DNA of 64,000 bases from Streptomyces achromogenes (GTDB lineage Bacteria > Actinomycetota > Actinomycetes > Streptomycetales > Streptomycetaceae). The translations under genes were made by a program, and so were the position numbers. The stretch spans positions 8,928,001 through 8,992,000 of the forward strand of contig NZ_JAUSYH010000001.1 in NCBI RefSeq assembly GCF_030816715.1, written 5' to 3'. The notes under the pieces are model-generated. The model was not told the origin of the DNA and did not search any database. It was given only the letters and a program-made list of their open reading frames with translations. This document shows, in pieces, positions 37,260-47,293 of the stretch (the first letter of the stretch is position 1; each line of letters opens with the position of its first letter).

Positions 37260-40025
37260 ATGCCGTCGGCGACCGTCCGCCCACGTGCCCGCGCACGCAC
37301 CACCAGGAGGACGGCGTCCATCGGGCTGGCCCTGGCCGGCCTGCTCCTGGGCACCGCGATGGTGCCCGCCTCGGCCGCGCCCGAACCGGGTAAGACGGGC
37401 GGGGACGACGGTTGGGTGCTGAGCACGACCGACACCTCGAAGAGCTACGCCCCGACCTTCGTCGGCAACGGCTACCTCGCCACGCGGGTGCCCGAGGCGG
37501 GCCACGGCTACAGCAGCACGCCCCTCGTTACCCAGTCCCAGCTGGCCGGCTTCTACGGCGCTCCCTCGCCCGGGACCGAGGAACGAGCCAGCCTGCCGAG
37601 CTGGACCACGCTCGGGTTCGGCGGCAGTGGCAGCGGCGGTGTCTATGGCATCGGGAGCTGGTCCTGCGCCTTCGGCCGGCTGTGCCCGGCCGCGTACGGG
37701 AAGATCTCCGGCGGCGCGTTCGTCGAGAACTCCCATCCGGGCGGGATCGTGGGCGGCTACCTGGCCGGCCTGAACAATGGAGGCAACTCGACGGTCGGCG
37801 GCACCGGCGTCGTTCCGATCCGCGACGCGTCGGCCGGCAAGGCCACGCTTGCCATCCGGTACGCGAACGGGAGCGGCGACCCGCAGACCGTCCACCTCGG
37901 CGTCAACGGCACGCTTCAGCAACTGACCCTGCCCGGCACGGGCGGTTGGGACGACTGGTCGGTGCTGACCGTCCCGGTGACGCTGGCCGCAGGAGCGAAC
38001 ACACTCGAGATCACCGTCAAGGAGGGTGACACAGCGCGGGTGAACGTCGACTACCTCGTGGCGTATCCGGAAGGCTCACAGCCACCCACGGAGATCGCCC
38101 CCCGGACGGTCGGCACCACCAGCAAGTACCGGCAGTCGCTGGACCTGCGCACCGGCGTGCTGAGCACGTCGTTCGACTGGACTTCGCCCGCGGGCGACGC
38201 GACCAGCTTCGCCTACGAGGTCAACGCCAACCGCGCGGAGGGCCACCTGGGCACGGTGAGCGTCCGGGCCGTACCGCACTGGAGCGGAACGGCCACCGTG
38301 GTGGACGAGTTCGACGGGCGTGGCCTGCACCGCGCCTCCACCACCAGCCCGCGGGTGGACAGCAAGAACGCGACCCTCTCACAGACGGTCGTCACCGACG
38401 GAAGGCTCGCCACCGCCGGGCTCAACTCGGTACTGCGTGTCAACGACAAGGCCGTGCCGACCAAGGCGATGGACGTACCCGACGGCAGCGCCGCACAGAG
38501 CGCCGCATTCCCGGTCCGTGCCGGTCAGACGTACCGGATCACCAAGTACGTGGGCATCGCTGCCAGCGTCGACACCGACCGTTCGCTCAAGGCCGCGACC
38601 CCGCAGCAGGCCGCAGCGAGTACCGCGGCCCGCGCCGCCAAGGCCGGCTACCAGCAGCTGCTCACCCGCAACGACAAGGAATGGTCGCGACTGTGGCAGT
38701 CGAGCATCTCGATCCCCGGTGACAGCGCCATGACCGCGCAGATTCACGCGTCCATGTTCTACCTGCTCGCGAGCATGCGCCCCGGTGTCACCTGGAGCAC
38801 CAGCCCGGGCGGGCTGTCCTCGGACGGCTACAGCGGTCACGTGTTCTGGGACATGGAGACCTGGATGTACCCGGCGCTGCTCGCCCAGTACCCCGACATC
38901 GCCAACGGGGCGAACACCTACCGGCAGAAGCTGTTGTCCGCCGCCGAGGCGAACGCCGCCAAGCTGTCCACGCCCAGCCAGCCGATCAAGGGCGCCAAGT
39001 TCGCCTGGGAGAGCGCACTGACCGGCAAGGAGACCGCCCCCGACCCCTGGGGCACGTACGAGGTCCACATCAACTCCGACATCGCCCTGGCGCAGTGGCA
39101 GTACTACCAGGCGAGCGGCGACAAGGAGTGGCTGCGGGACAAGGCATGGCCGGTGCTGAAGGGCATCGCCGACTACTGGGCCACCCGCGCCGTACCCAAT
39201 TCCTCCGGCGGCTACGACATCAACGACGTCATGGGCCCGGACGAGTACAACTACCCTGTCGACAACGGCGCGACCACCAACGCCGGAGCGCAGGCGTCAC
39301 TGCGCATCGCCATCCGCACCGCGCAACTCGTGGGCCGAACCGCCGACCCGGCGTGGAAGAAGGTCGCCGACGGCCTGAAGATCCCGGTCGACACCAAGAA
39401 CGACATCCACGCCGAGTTCGACGGCTACGACGGGCGGACCGTCAAGCAGGCCGACGTCACCCTGCTGCAGTACCCCTGGGCTGTACCGATGTCACCGAGC
39501 CTGGCCCAGAACGACCTCGACTACTACAAGGAGCGCACCGACCCGGGCGGCCCGTCCATGACGGACGCGATCGCCGCCATCAACGGCGCGGCCCTCGGCT
39601 CGCCGGGCTGCCAGGTCTACGACTACATGCGCAACAGCGCGGAGCCATACCAGGCCGCACCGTTCAACCAGTGGTACGAGACCCGCAACGGCGGAGCGTT
39701 CAACTTCACCACCGGCCAAGGCGGCTACCTGCAGGAATTCCTCTACGGGTTCACCGGGATGCGCTGGGGAACCGACGCCGTCACCATCGATCCCTTCCTG
39801 CCGCCGCAGCTGCCGGGCGTCAACGTCACCCGGGTGAAATGGCGGGGGCGCACATTCGACCTGTCCGTCGGCCAGAAGACGACCAAGCTGACCCTGCGCT
39901 CCGGTAAGCCGCTTCCCGTGCGGGTCGGCATCGGCAGCGATGACGTACGCAAGGTCAAGCCCGGCACGTCACTGCAGGTGCCCACCAGGCACCCGGCAGG
40001 CGACGCGACGCAATGCGACTCGTGA
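37260..40025 (+). CDS. Secreted GH65-like glycosidase with embedded carbohydrate-binding module
   Basis: This 921-residue protein has a leader with a twin Arg (TTRRTASIGLALAGLLLGTA) ending ASA. A GH65 N-terminal sandwich is interrupted by a CBM35-like module (about 110-260). The alpha/alpha barrel includes HVFWDMETWMYPALL and GPDEYNYPVDNGATTN, where Glu662 is the likely general acid. Most bacterial GH65 proteins are cytoplasmic phosphorylases, so this exported form is more likely a hydrolase. An upstream ATG at 37068 has an AGGAGG site but would bury the leader, so the start is uncertain. Confidence 0.8.
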   Translation: MPSATVRPRARARTTRRTASIGLALAGLLLGTAMVPASAAPEPGKTGGDDGWVLSTTDTSKSYAPTFVGNGYLATRVPEAGHGYSSTPLVTQSQLAGFYGAPSPGTEERASLPSWTTLGFGGSGSGGVYGIGSWSCAFGRLCPAAYGKISGGAFVENSHPGGIVGGYLAGLNNGGNSTVGGTGVVPIRDASAGKATLAIRYANGSGDPQTVHLGVNGTLQQLTLPGTGGWDDWSVLTVPVTLAAGANTLEITVKEGDTARVNVDYLVAYPEGSQPPTEIAPRTVGTTSKYRQSLDLRTGVLSTSFDWTSPAGDATSFAYEVNANRAEGHLGTVSVRAVPHWSGTATVVDEFDGRGLHRASTTSPRVDSKNATLSQTVVTDGRLATAGLNSVLRVNDKAVPTKAMDVPDGSAAQSAAFPVRAGQTYRITKYVGIAASVDTDRSLKAATPQQAAASTAARAAKAGYQQLLTRNDKEWSRLWQSSISIPGDSAMTAQIHASMFYLLASMRPGVTWSTSPGGLSSDGYSGHVFWDMETWMYPALLAQYPDIANGANTYRQKLLSAAEANAAKLSTPSQPIKGAKFAWESALTGKETAPDPWGTYEVHINSDIALAQWQYYQASGDKEWLRDKAWPVLKGIADYWATRAVPNSSGGYDINDVMGPDEYNYPVDNGATTNAGAQASLRIAIRTAQLVGRTADPAWKKVADGLKIPVDTKNDIHAEFDGYDGRTVKQADVTLLQYPWAVPMSPSLAQNDLDYYKERTDPGGPSMTDAIAAINGAALGSPGCQVYDYMRNSAEPYQAAPFNQWYETRNGGAFNFTTGQGGYLQEFLYGFTGMRWGTDAVTIDPFLPPQLPGVNVTRVKWRGRTFDLSVGQKTTKLTLRSGKPLPVRVGIGSDDVRKVKPGTSLQVPTRHPAGDATQCDS

Positions 40026-40071
40026 ACAGGGCAAGCGCGGATCCAACCGACCCGCGATCCTCGTGACCGCT

Positions 40072-40103
40072 GGCCCGGTCTGTAAGTCAGGGCAGACCGG
40101 GCC
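40072..40103 (+). terminator. Hairpin terminator after the GH65-like gene
   Basis: GGCCCGGTCTG (40072-40082) pairs perfectly with CAGACCGGGCC (40093-40103) around a 10-nt loop, 47 bp past the stop. Confidence 0.8.
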
Positions 40104-40114
40104 GGCCCGAACGT

Positions 40115-40155
40115 CCCCCTCGGCTGGTGGCATCCGGGCTCTCCGGCCGAGGGGG
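40115..40155. terminator. Second hairpin downstream of the GH65-like gene
   Basis: CCCCCTCGGC (40115-40124) pairs with GCCGAGGGGG (40146-40155). With the hairpin at 40072 it forms a double terminator. The stretch 40156-40607 shows no gene; it must contain the promoter of the second binding protein gene. Confidence 0.65.
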
Positions 40156-40607
40156 ATGCCGAGGGTTCGGTGTCCGACCGCAGCGTCCGCGCCCGCGAGT
40201 GCCCGCCGATCTTCAGCCTGCGGCCGACGCGGTGGTGCCCTGACCGCGAACGAGTCACCGCACTGGACCGACGCCCTGCCCGGCGGCCAGCCGCATCCGG
40301 GATGGTTCGCGAACTTGGTCACCACCCAGGACAGCCCAATGCGGCGAGCGACAGGTGATCGCCCGTGTTCCCGCGAGAACTGTCGGCGACCGGCTCACCT
40401 GGTTCTCCCCACACCTGACCGCTTCCGGCGGTCGCCTTCGCTGTCGATGGCGGGTGCCGCCCGCAGCCGGTGGCAGCCGACCGCTGAGGACCGCTCCCAG
40501 CAAGGCACGGGCAGCCACAGAACGGCCTCGACCACCGACGCTCCCACCCCTTTCGCTTTCCGCCCCCTCTCGTTCCTCACAGTCCGTTCAGCAAGGAGCC
40601 CCCGCCC

Positions 40608-41891
40608 GTGCGCACCCCCAGAACCCTGCAGATAGCCTGCGCCCCCATCGCCGTGGCTCTGCTGGTCGCCAGCTGCAGCCAGAGCGACGACTCCACGAAC
40701 GCCAACGCCCCGGCGAAAAGCACCACCGACAGCGGGGAGGGCAAGCTGGTCATGTGGTACGTGGGTGACAAGGCCGACAAGGACCTTGAGAGCCTGGCGA
40801 AGGAGTTCGAGCAGCAGAACCCCGGTGTGACGGTGCGGATCACCACGGTGCCGTGGGACGCCGCGCACGAGAAGCTGATCACCGCGATCGCCGACGGCGA
40901 CACACCCGACTTGTCCCTGGTCGACTCGAGTTGGGTGACGGAGCTGGCCGCAACGAACGGCTTGCGGGCCACTCCGGCCTCGATCAGGCCGTGGATGTTC
41001 TTCCCAGGATCGTGGGACACCACGACGTACAAGAACACTTCCTACGGGGTCCCGTTCATCGCCGACACCTCGGTGATCTACTACCGCACCGACATCACGG
41101 CGAAGGCCGGCATCAAGGGAGCCCCGGCCAGGGACTGGGCCGGTTACCTGAAGGACCTGAAGGCCATCCAGGCCACCGCGGGCAAGCAGAATGCCAAGCT
41201 GCGCCATGCCACCCAGCTGCAGACCGGCCGCGACTCATGGCTGCTCTGGCTGCCGATGGTGTGGCAGCAGGGCGGGAACATCTACGACGCCACCGCCAGG
41301 AAGTTCACCTTCGACTCACCTGCGGTGACCAAGGCGCTGGAGTACTACAGCGCAATTTTCAAGGGCGGTCTGTCGCCTGATGACGGGACGGACTCCGGGC
41401 AGAAATTCCAGAACGGGCTGATCGGCACCGTGCAGCAGGGCGCCAGCACTGGCGGCAACTTCCACCTCAACGCCCCCGCGCTGGACAGCAAGTGGCAGAC
41501 CATGCCCCTGCCGAAGGGCGAGCAGGCCGCCGGCCTGGCAACGGGGAGCGACCTCGCGGTCTTCAAGGACGCCCGGAACCCGGACGCAGCGGGGAAGTTC
41601 GTCAGGTACCTCATCGATGTCGACAACATCACCGCCTACGCAGACGCCTCCGGCAACCTGCCCGCCGTAGCCAGCGCCTGGTACGAGGCGGAGCAGGGTG
41701 ACGACCCCAGGTTGGCACCCTTCCACACCCAGCTGCAGGCCACTGGCGCCCCGCCGGCCATCACCACCTGGCAGCAGATCGCCGACCTGATCGACAGCGA
41801 ACTGGAGAAGCTCGCCGACGGTAAGGCCACGATTACCCAAACGCAGCAGACCCTGCAAGCCAAGGCCACCAGCATTGGCCCTGGCCTCTGA
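40608..41891 (+). CDS. CUT1-type sugar-binding lipoprotein (copy 2, no adjacent permeases)
   Basis: This 427-residue protein is a close paralogue of the 31384 gene. The leader opens RTLQIACAPIAVALLVASC with the lipobox Cys at about residue 24, and shared blocks include VPWDAAHEKL and VPFIADTSVIYYRTDI. The GTG at 40608 follows AAGGAGC. It has its own upstream region behind a double terminator, and no permease or ATPase gene follows, only broken genes. It may feed the 32.7-34.6 kb permeases with a different sugar, or be a decaying duplicate. The frame is intact and the codon bias is good. Confidence 0.88.
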   Translation: MRTPRTLQIACAPIAVALLVASCSQSDDSTNANAPAKSTTDSGEGKLVMWYVGDKADKDLESLAKEFEQQNPGVTVRITTVPWDAAHEKLITAIADGDTPDLSLVDSSWVTELAATNGLRATPASIRPWMFFPGSWDTTTYKNTSYGVPFIADTSVIYYRTDITAKAGIKGAPARDWAGYLKDLKAIQATAGKQNAKLRHATQLQTGRDSWLLWLPMVWQQGGNIYDATARKFTFDSPAVTKALEYYSAIFKGGLSPDDGTDSGQKFQNGLIGTVQQGASTGGNFHLNAPALDSKWQTMPLPKGEQAAGLATGSDLAVFKDARNPDAAGKFVRYLIDVDNITAYADASGNLPAVASAWYEAEQGDDPRLAPFHTQLQATGAPPAITTWQQIADLIDSELEKLADGKATITQTQQTLQAKATSIGPGL

Positions 41892-41959
41892 ACCCGCAGC
41901 GTGTGTATCCCTCGAACGGACGTTCTGCGGAATCAACTTTGTCAATCCGTGCTGCTGAC

Positions 41960-42560
41960 CTGGGCGAGCGGGTGGCGTCACGTGTGCAGGTACTCGTTCG
42001 ATGCGGGTCCAGCCGCTCCAGCCGCGCTCCTTCAGAATCGCCAGCACCAGTTCGGCGCCCGGTGCGGACTCGAGCATGGTTGAGTCCATCAGGGCGACGA
42101 ACTGATCGTCGAAGCCGTCGGCACCAGCCTCGCCGGCCTCCACGGCGCGAATCATCAGGCGCTCCAAGATGTCGGCGACCTCGACGATCCGTGGATCGCC
42201 TGTCGGCCAGTCGGGCTCCCCGGTGAAGTAGCTGTAGAGCCTCACCATGTCGGCGTCGTCCAACTCCTCGTGCTTCTTGGCGATCCGGAGTCGATCAGGT
42301 CCGGCACCTGCGCGGAAATCATGATCCAGGCATCCCGCTCCAGCTCCATGTACCGCTCCCCGACGCGGAGACCGCGCAACCGGTCGAGGTAGCCCACGAC
42401 GCCCTGCGGAAGCGCCAGGTGCTCTCCGGCGGCGGGTGCTCTGCAGCCGCCGGATCTCGGCGCGCAGATCCTTGTCGATCTCCTGGACACCGTCGGCGAA
42501 CTCCTCCGGGCCGGCGTCGAGGAGTTCCTGCACCCCGGCCAGCAGCACGCCCGCATCGGC
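41960..42560 (-). pseudogene. MerR family regulator, C-terminal remnant with frameshifts
   Basis: Three segments in two frames assemble into the effector half of a Streptomyces MerR-type regulator: VQEIDKDLRAEIRRLQ (about 42548-42430), HLALPQGVVGYLDRLRGLRV to DAWIMISAQVPD (to about 42300), and EELDDADMVRLYSYFTGEPD to KERGWSGWTRIERV. The DNA-binding N-terminus is missing and the natural stop is gone, so the frame runs on past 41900. It is not functional. Confidence 0.6.
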
Positions 42561-42570
42561 CAGTGCTGGC

Positions 42571-42729
42571 GGATTCGGTTTTCTTGCGCCGGCTCAGGTT
42601 GTCGGTTGCTGCCTGGCCGGTGTGCGGGTCGGCTGTGCCGCTGCGGGCGGCGGCGGTGCCGGACGGGGTGTCCAGCACGGCGGTGACGCCGATCGCGCCG
42701 GACCGGTGGATCGTCCCGGATTCCCGTTG
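42571..42729 (-). pseudogene. Serine hydrolase (beta-lactamase fold) N-terminal scrap
   Basis: About 50 residues (SGAIGVTAVLDTPSGT then ARSGTADPHTGQAA) match the start of secreted D-Ala-D-Ala carboxypeptidase-like serine hydrolases. The active-site SxxK lies further on and is absent. It sits downstream of the C-terminal scrap of the same kind of gene, so the order is scrambled. Confidence 0.4.
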
Positions 42730-42835
42730 CAACGGAGGTGTCCGGGGTGTGGGACGGCGGCACCGTGCCGTCAGGACGGCGGCGGGCCCGCAGGCTGCGG
42801 CCGGCGTGGCAGGGCACCGCGTGCCTGGGGCCGAG

Positions 42836-43200
42836 TCATTCGGCACTGGCGCACAGGGCCCGGTCCACAAGCCCGCGGACGGCCCGCTCGGCGGCGAGCA
42901 GCTGCTAGCCGCCGCCGGTGCCGTTGGCGACTACGACGACTGAGCGGCGCCCGTCTGCGGTGAAGCTGGTGCGCACCGTGAATCCCTCCAGGTCCCCTCC
43001 GTGGCCCCAGGTATCGCCGCCGCAGGTCAGCGGCTGCTGCATCAGTCCCAGGCCGTACCGCAGGCCGGGGAACCCCACTTGAAAGTTCTCGCTGACGGAC
43101 ACGGTCCTGCGCATCTCCGCGAGCTGGGCGGGAGGCAGCAGGCGTCCGCCGAGCAGGGCGGTGAAGAAGCGGTCCACGTCGCGTTCGGTGCCGGTGGATC
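42836..43200 (-). pseudogene. Serine hydrolase (beta-lactamase fold) C-terminal remnant with a nonsense codon
   Basis: The C-terminal region RDVDRFFTALLGGRLLPPAQ, then GLRYGLGLMQQPLTCGGDTW and the HGG triad of the beta-lactamase fold (WGHGGDLEGF), is clear. An in-frame TAG at 42905-42907 interrupts it; coding sequence continues as LLAAERAVRGLVDRALCASA to 42836. The N-terminal catalytic part is missing here. Confidence 0.65.
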
Positions 43201-43385
43201 TGCGGGTTGCCGCTGAGAGTCCGGCACAGGCCCCCGCGTCGGCCTCGGCATCGTCGAGGGCAGCCCGCGGTCCAGAACCACTGTCCGGAACCGCAGGCGC
43301 CCGCGCTCTCGCCGGACCGGTGCAGCGCCCGGTCGGCCCGCTGTCCTCCTCGGCGGGCTGCACCGTCGCTGGGGGGCTCTGTCGC

Positions 43386-46373
43386 TCAGGCGCCCCGTGT
43401 GATGCGCAGCCTGATGGTGCGGGCTTCGGGGCGCAGCACGAACTCCGGCCACACGTCCGGTCCGCAGGACCGGGAGCCGAGTCCGTGCTGGACGGCGTCG
43501 ATGATCAGGTGGCTCGTGGTCGACTCCGGCAGCTCGAAGGGGTGTGCGGCCCGGGCGATCTGCTGGGGGGTGTGGCGGCCGAGGGTGAAGCCGGGGCGCC
43601 GGCCGCGGGTGTCGGGGAGGGCCACGAGCCGCAGTACCTCGGTGCCGCCGCTGGTCAACGTGAGGCGGCGCAGGTGGGAGCGGTGGCCGGTCTCCTGGGG
43701 GCGCGCGTAGGCGACCGCGAGGTCCCCGACACCGGAGGAGAAGCGGCCGGTGCGGGCCGCGCGGCGACTGTCGGGGTAGGACTCCAGCGGGCCCAGGCCG
43801 AACCAGTCCGCGCCGTCGACGGGTTCCGTCCCGTCGGGCAGTTCGAAGCGCACCCCGATCCGCGGCCACACCGACCGCCAGCCGCGCGAGGGCTCGATCT
43901 CCACGCGCAGTTCGAGTTCGTCGTCCTCGATCGACCAGATGGACTCCACGGTCACCGAGAGGGCCAAGTCCGCGGCGGAGACCCGGTCGACGGTGCGCAG
44001 GGCGTCCGCGGCCTGCTCGACGCCGAGGCGCCGCGTGGTCAGCCGGTCCAGGCCGTCGCGGCGCCACGTGTCGGCGCTGGACACCCCGAGGACGCTGTTG
44101 TCGCTGCCCTCCAGCCGGTCGGCCCGGCTCTCGTCGTTGTCGGTGGGTGCGCGGAACAGCTCCAGGCGTGGGCCGGTCACGGGGCGCCCGGCGAGGCGGG
44201 TGAGGGAGCCGTCGGTGAATTCGGCGATGCCGAGCGTGAGCGTTCCCTCGCCGGGTCGCCAGTCGCGCCGGGGCCGGGCGGCGGGCACCGGCCGCCGTAC
44301 CGAGCGGTCGAGTTGGGCGGTGGCGATCTCATGCCCCTGCGGCGCCCAGGCGGTCGCCGCCGCCAGTACCGCCTCGACCGTCAGCCAGGTCTCGCCGTGC
44401 GGGGCCACCGCGACCGGCGGCAACGGCACCTGCCCCGACTCGCCTGCCGCGAGGAGCGGGGCATCCCATTCCCCGGAGTCCACGGGGTTTCCGTCGTGCT
44501 CGACGCGCCAGCGGAAACGCAGGTCGGACGTGTCGGCCGAGTGCCGCAGGTTGGTGATCTCGAGCGTGTCGCCGTCGAAGGCGAAGCGGATCGGCTGCGT
44601 GACCGCCTTGAACTCGTGCAGGCTCGGCGTCGGCACGTCGTCGCTGAGCACCATCCCGTCCATCACGAAGTTGCCGTCGTGCACGACCTCCCCGAAGTCA
44701 CCGCCGTAGGCGTGGTACGGCGTCCCGTCCGGGGCCGTGGTCAGGATGCCGTGGTCGCGCCACTCCCAGACGAAGCCGCCGTGCAGCCGCGGGAACCGGT
44801 GGGCCAGTTCCTCGTACTGGTCGAGGGCACCCGGCCCGTTGCCCATCGCGTGGGCGTACTCGCAGAGCAGGAACGGCTTGGTGCGCTGCCGGGCGCCCTG
44901 CGCGGGCGTGCAGCCGAGCAGTGGCGCGCCGGAACCGTCCGTGCCGATCTGCTCGATCTCCGGGACCGTCGCGTACATGCGCGAATAGACGTCGGTGTAC
45001 TCGCCGGTGTAGTCACCTTCGTAGTGCACGGGACGCTCGGGGTCGCGGGCGTGGACCCAGGCCGACATGGCGGCGAGGTTGGCGCCGGTTCCGGCCTCGT
45101 TGCCGAGTGACCAGATCACGACGCCGGGATGGTTCTTGTCCCGCTCGACGGTGCGCTCGACACGGTCCAGGTAGGCCGCGCGCCAGGCCGGGTCGTCGCT
45201 CGGGTTGTCGGCCCAGTCGACGTTCTCGAAGCCGTGGGTCTCCAGATCGCATTCGAGGACGATCCAGAAGCCGAGTTCGTCGGCGAGGTCGAGCAGCCGG
45301 GGGTGCGGGGGGTAGTGGCTGGTGCGGATGGCGTTCACGTTGAACCGCTTCATGCGGGCCAGGTCCGCGCGGGCGTGCTTTTCGTCGAAGACCCGGCCGC
45401 GCTCGGGGTGGGCCTCGTGCCGGTTCATCCCGTGGAAGACGACTCGGCGGCCGTTGACCAGGAAGCGGTCGCCGCGGATCTCCACGGTGCGGAAGCCGAC
45501 CCGCAGGGTGATGCTCTCCGCGGCCGAGGACACGGTGGCGTCGTACAGGCGGGGCTGCTCGGCCGACCACGGCTCCACGCCCGCGATGTCGAGGGGCGCC
45601 ACGTCGGCCGGGGTGGCCCAGACCCGCTCGACGCCGAGTTCGGGGATGCGCAGGGTGACGGGGAACGCGGCCGCGTCGGCTGTGACCTCCGGGTCGATAC
45701 GGCCGTTTCCGTGGTCGTAGCCGGTGCGCAGCCAGACGTCCTCGACGCCCCCGGCCGGGCGGGCGAGCAGGGTGACGTCCCGGAAGATGCCCGGCAGCCA
45801 CCACTGGTCCTGGTCCTCCAGGTAGCTGGCGGCCGACCACTGGTGCACCCGTACGGCGACGACGTTGTCGCCCGGTCGCACCGCGGACGTCACGTCGAAC
45901 TCGTGGGCCAGCCTGCTGCCACTGGCGCTGCCGATCTCGTCGCCGTTCACCCAGACCCTGAACAGCGACTCCACTCCGTCGAACCGCAGCAGGAGCCGCT
46001 CGGCGTCCGACCAGTCCTCGGGGAGGTCGAAGCGGCGGCGGTAGTCGCCGGTGGGGTTCTCGTCGGGGACGTGCGGCGGGTCGATGGGGAACGGGTACTG
46101 GACGTTCGTGTAGATCGGCCGGCCGTAGGCGCCGTCGCCTTCCAGCACCCAGTGCGCGGGCACCGGGATGCTGTCCCAGCCCTGGTCGTCGAAGTCCTCG
46201 GCGGCGAAGTCCTCGGCGACCGCCGCCGTGGGCGACAGACGGAACTGCCAGGGGCCGTTCAGCGACTGGGAGGGGACGTCGGAGTGCAGCCAGGAGCGGG
46301 CCGGACGCAGGGCGCCCCGCCACGGTGCGGTGTCCGACACGTACGTGGAGAGCGGGGAGGGCAAGGTGCTCAC
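43386..46373 (-). CDS. Beta-galactosidase, GH2 (LacZ type)
   Basis: This 995-residue enzyme has the full LacZ layout: sugar-binding domain (about 45-220), immunoglobulin-like domain, TIM barrel with the acid/base in LGNEAGTG (Glu426) and nucleophile in LLCEYAHAMGN (Glu505), a second sandwich, and the small-chain domain from about 720. There is no signal peptide, so it should cleave imported beta-galactosides in the cytoplasm. The GTG at 46373 is inferred from domain fit; its ribosome site is weak. It is the last gene of the binding protein-permease-permease-GH2 operon, 32 bp after the permease. Confidence 0.92.
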   Translation of the reverse strand: MSTLPSPLSTYVSDTAPWRGALRPARSWLHSDVPSQSLNGPWQFRLSPTAAVAEDFAAEDFDDQGWDSIPVPAHWVLEGDGAYGRPIYTNVQYPFPIDPPHVPDENPTGDYRRRFDLPEDWSDAERLLLRFDGVESLFRVWVNGDEIGSASGSRLAHEFDVTSAVRPGDNVVAVRVHQWSAASYLEDQDQWWLPGIFRDVTLLARPAGGVEDVWLRTGYDHGNGRIDPEVTADAAAFPVTLRIPELGVERVWATPADVAPLDIAGVEPWSAEQPRLYDATVSSAAESITLRVGFRTVEIRGDRFLVNGRRVVFHGMNRHEAHPERGRVFDEKHARADLARMKRFNVNAIRTSHYPPHPRLLDLADELGFWIVLECDLETHGFENVDWADNPSDDPAWRAAYLDRVERTVERDKNHPGVVIWSLGNEAGTGANLAAMSAWVHARDPERPVHYEGDYTGEYTDVYSRMYATVPEIEQIGTDGSGAPLLGCTPAQGARQRTKPFLLCEYAHAMGNGPGALDQYEELAHRFPRLHGGFVWEWRDHGILTTAPDGTPYHAYGGDFGEVVHDGNFVMDGMVLSDDVPTPSLHEFKAVTQPIRFAFDGDTLEITNLRHSADTSDLRFRWRVEHDGNPVDSGEWDAPLLAAGESGQVPLPPVAVAPHGETWLTVEAVLAAATAWAPQGHEIATAQLDRSVRRPVPAARPRRDWRPGEGTLTLGIAEFTDGSLTRLAGRPVTGPRLELFRAPTDNDESRADRLEGSDNSVLGVSSADTWRRDGLDRLTTRRLGVEQAADALRTVDRVSAADLALSVTVESIWSIEDDELELRVEIEPSRGWRSVWPRIGVRFELPDGTEPVDGADWFGLGPLESYPDSRRAARTGRFSSGVGDLAVAYARPQETGHRSHLRRLTLTSGGTEVLRLVALPDTRGRRPGFTLGRHTPQQIARAAHPFELPESTTSHLIIDAVQHGLGSRSCGPDVWPEFVLRPEARTIRLRITRGA

Positions 46374-46405
46374 AACTTTCTGAAGGGGTGATTTCAGGTG
46401 GGCGT

Positions 46406-47293
46406 TCAGCCCTTGTTGGCGCCGAGGGTCAGTCCGCTGACGAACTGCCGCTGGAGCACGAAGTACACGATCAGGGTGGGGATCGCGGTGAGCAGGGCGC
46501 CGGCGGCGACCAGGTTGGGGTCGGTGAAGTACTGGCCGGAGAGGTTGTTCAAGGCGGAGGTGATCGGCATGTTCTCGCCGGTGGAGATCAGCACGATCGC
46601 CCAGAAGAAGTCGTTGTAGATCCAGATGGACAGCAGCGTCGCCAGGGCGGCCATCGCGGGCTTGCACAGGGGCAGCACGATCTGCCAGTACAGACGCCAC
46701 ACCGACGCCCCGTCGACCAGCGCGGCCTCGGTGAGCTCGTGCGGCAGCGAACGCATGTAGTTGCTCAGCACGAACGCGCAGAACCCCGACTGGAACGCCA
46801 CATGGATCAGCACCAGACCCAGCGCCGAGTCGTACAGCTTGCCGCTCATGGTGATGCCGGGCAGGTCGATGAGCAGGTACATGCGGTACAGCGGGGTGAT
46901 GATGACCTGCTGGGGCAGCAGGTTGCCGGCGGTGAAGACCAGCAGCAGGAACAGGTTGACCCGGAAGTCGAAGCGGCTGAGGTAGAACGCCACGCACGAC
47001 GACAGGAACAGCGTGAGCAGCACGGCCGGGACCGCGATGATCAGCGTGTTGCCGAAGTAGTGCAGCATGTCCGACTGCTCGAACGCGTCGGTGAAATTGT
47101 CCAGGCTCAGCTTGTCGGGCCAGGAGACGTAGCCCTTGTCGCTCGTCTCGGCGTACGGGCGCAGCGCGGCGAACAGAGCCCACAGCAGCGGGGCCAGCCA
47201 GGCGAGGGCGGTGACGGTGAGGAAGGTGTGCAGCAGGATCCGGGCGGGCCGGAGCGGGGTGTGCTGCTTTCCGAGCGCGCTCACGGTGCTCAT
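46406..47293 (-). CDS. CUT1 sugar ABC transporter permease (MalG/UgpE type)
   Basis: This 295-residue membrane protein has six helices and the EAA loop ELTEAALVDGASVWRLYWQI. GGAAGGAGC precedes the ATG at 47293, which overlaps the stop of the upstream permease as ATGA, so the two are translationally coupled. It forms the channel of the importer serving the GH2 enzyme. Confidence 0.9.
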   Translation of the reverse strand: MSTVSALGKQHTPLRPARILLHTFLTVTALAWLAPLLWALFAALRPYAETSDKGYVSWPDKLSLDNFTDAFEQSDMLHYFGNTLIIAVPAVLLTLFLSSCVAFYLSRFDFRVNLFLLLVFTAGNLLPQQVIITPLYRMYLLIDLPGITMSGKLYDSALGLVLIHVAFQSGFCAFVLSNYMRSLPHELTEAALVDGASVWRLYWQIVLPLCKPAMAALATLLSIWIYNDFFWAIVLISTGENMPITSALNNLSGQYFTDPNLVAAGALLTAIPTLIVYFVLQRQFVSGLTLGANKG

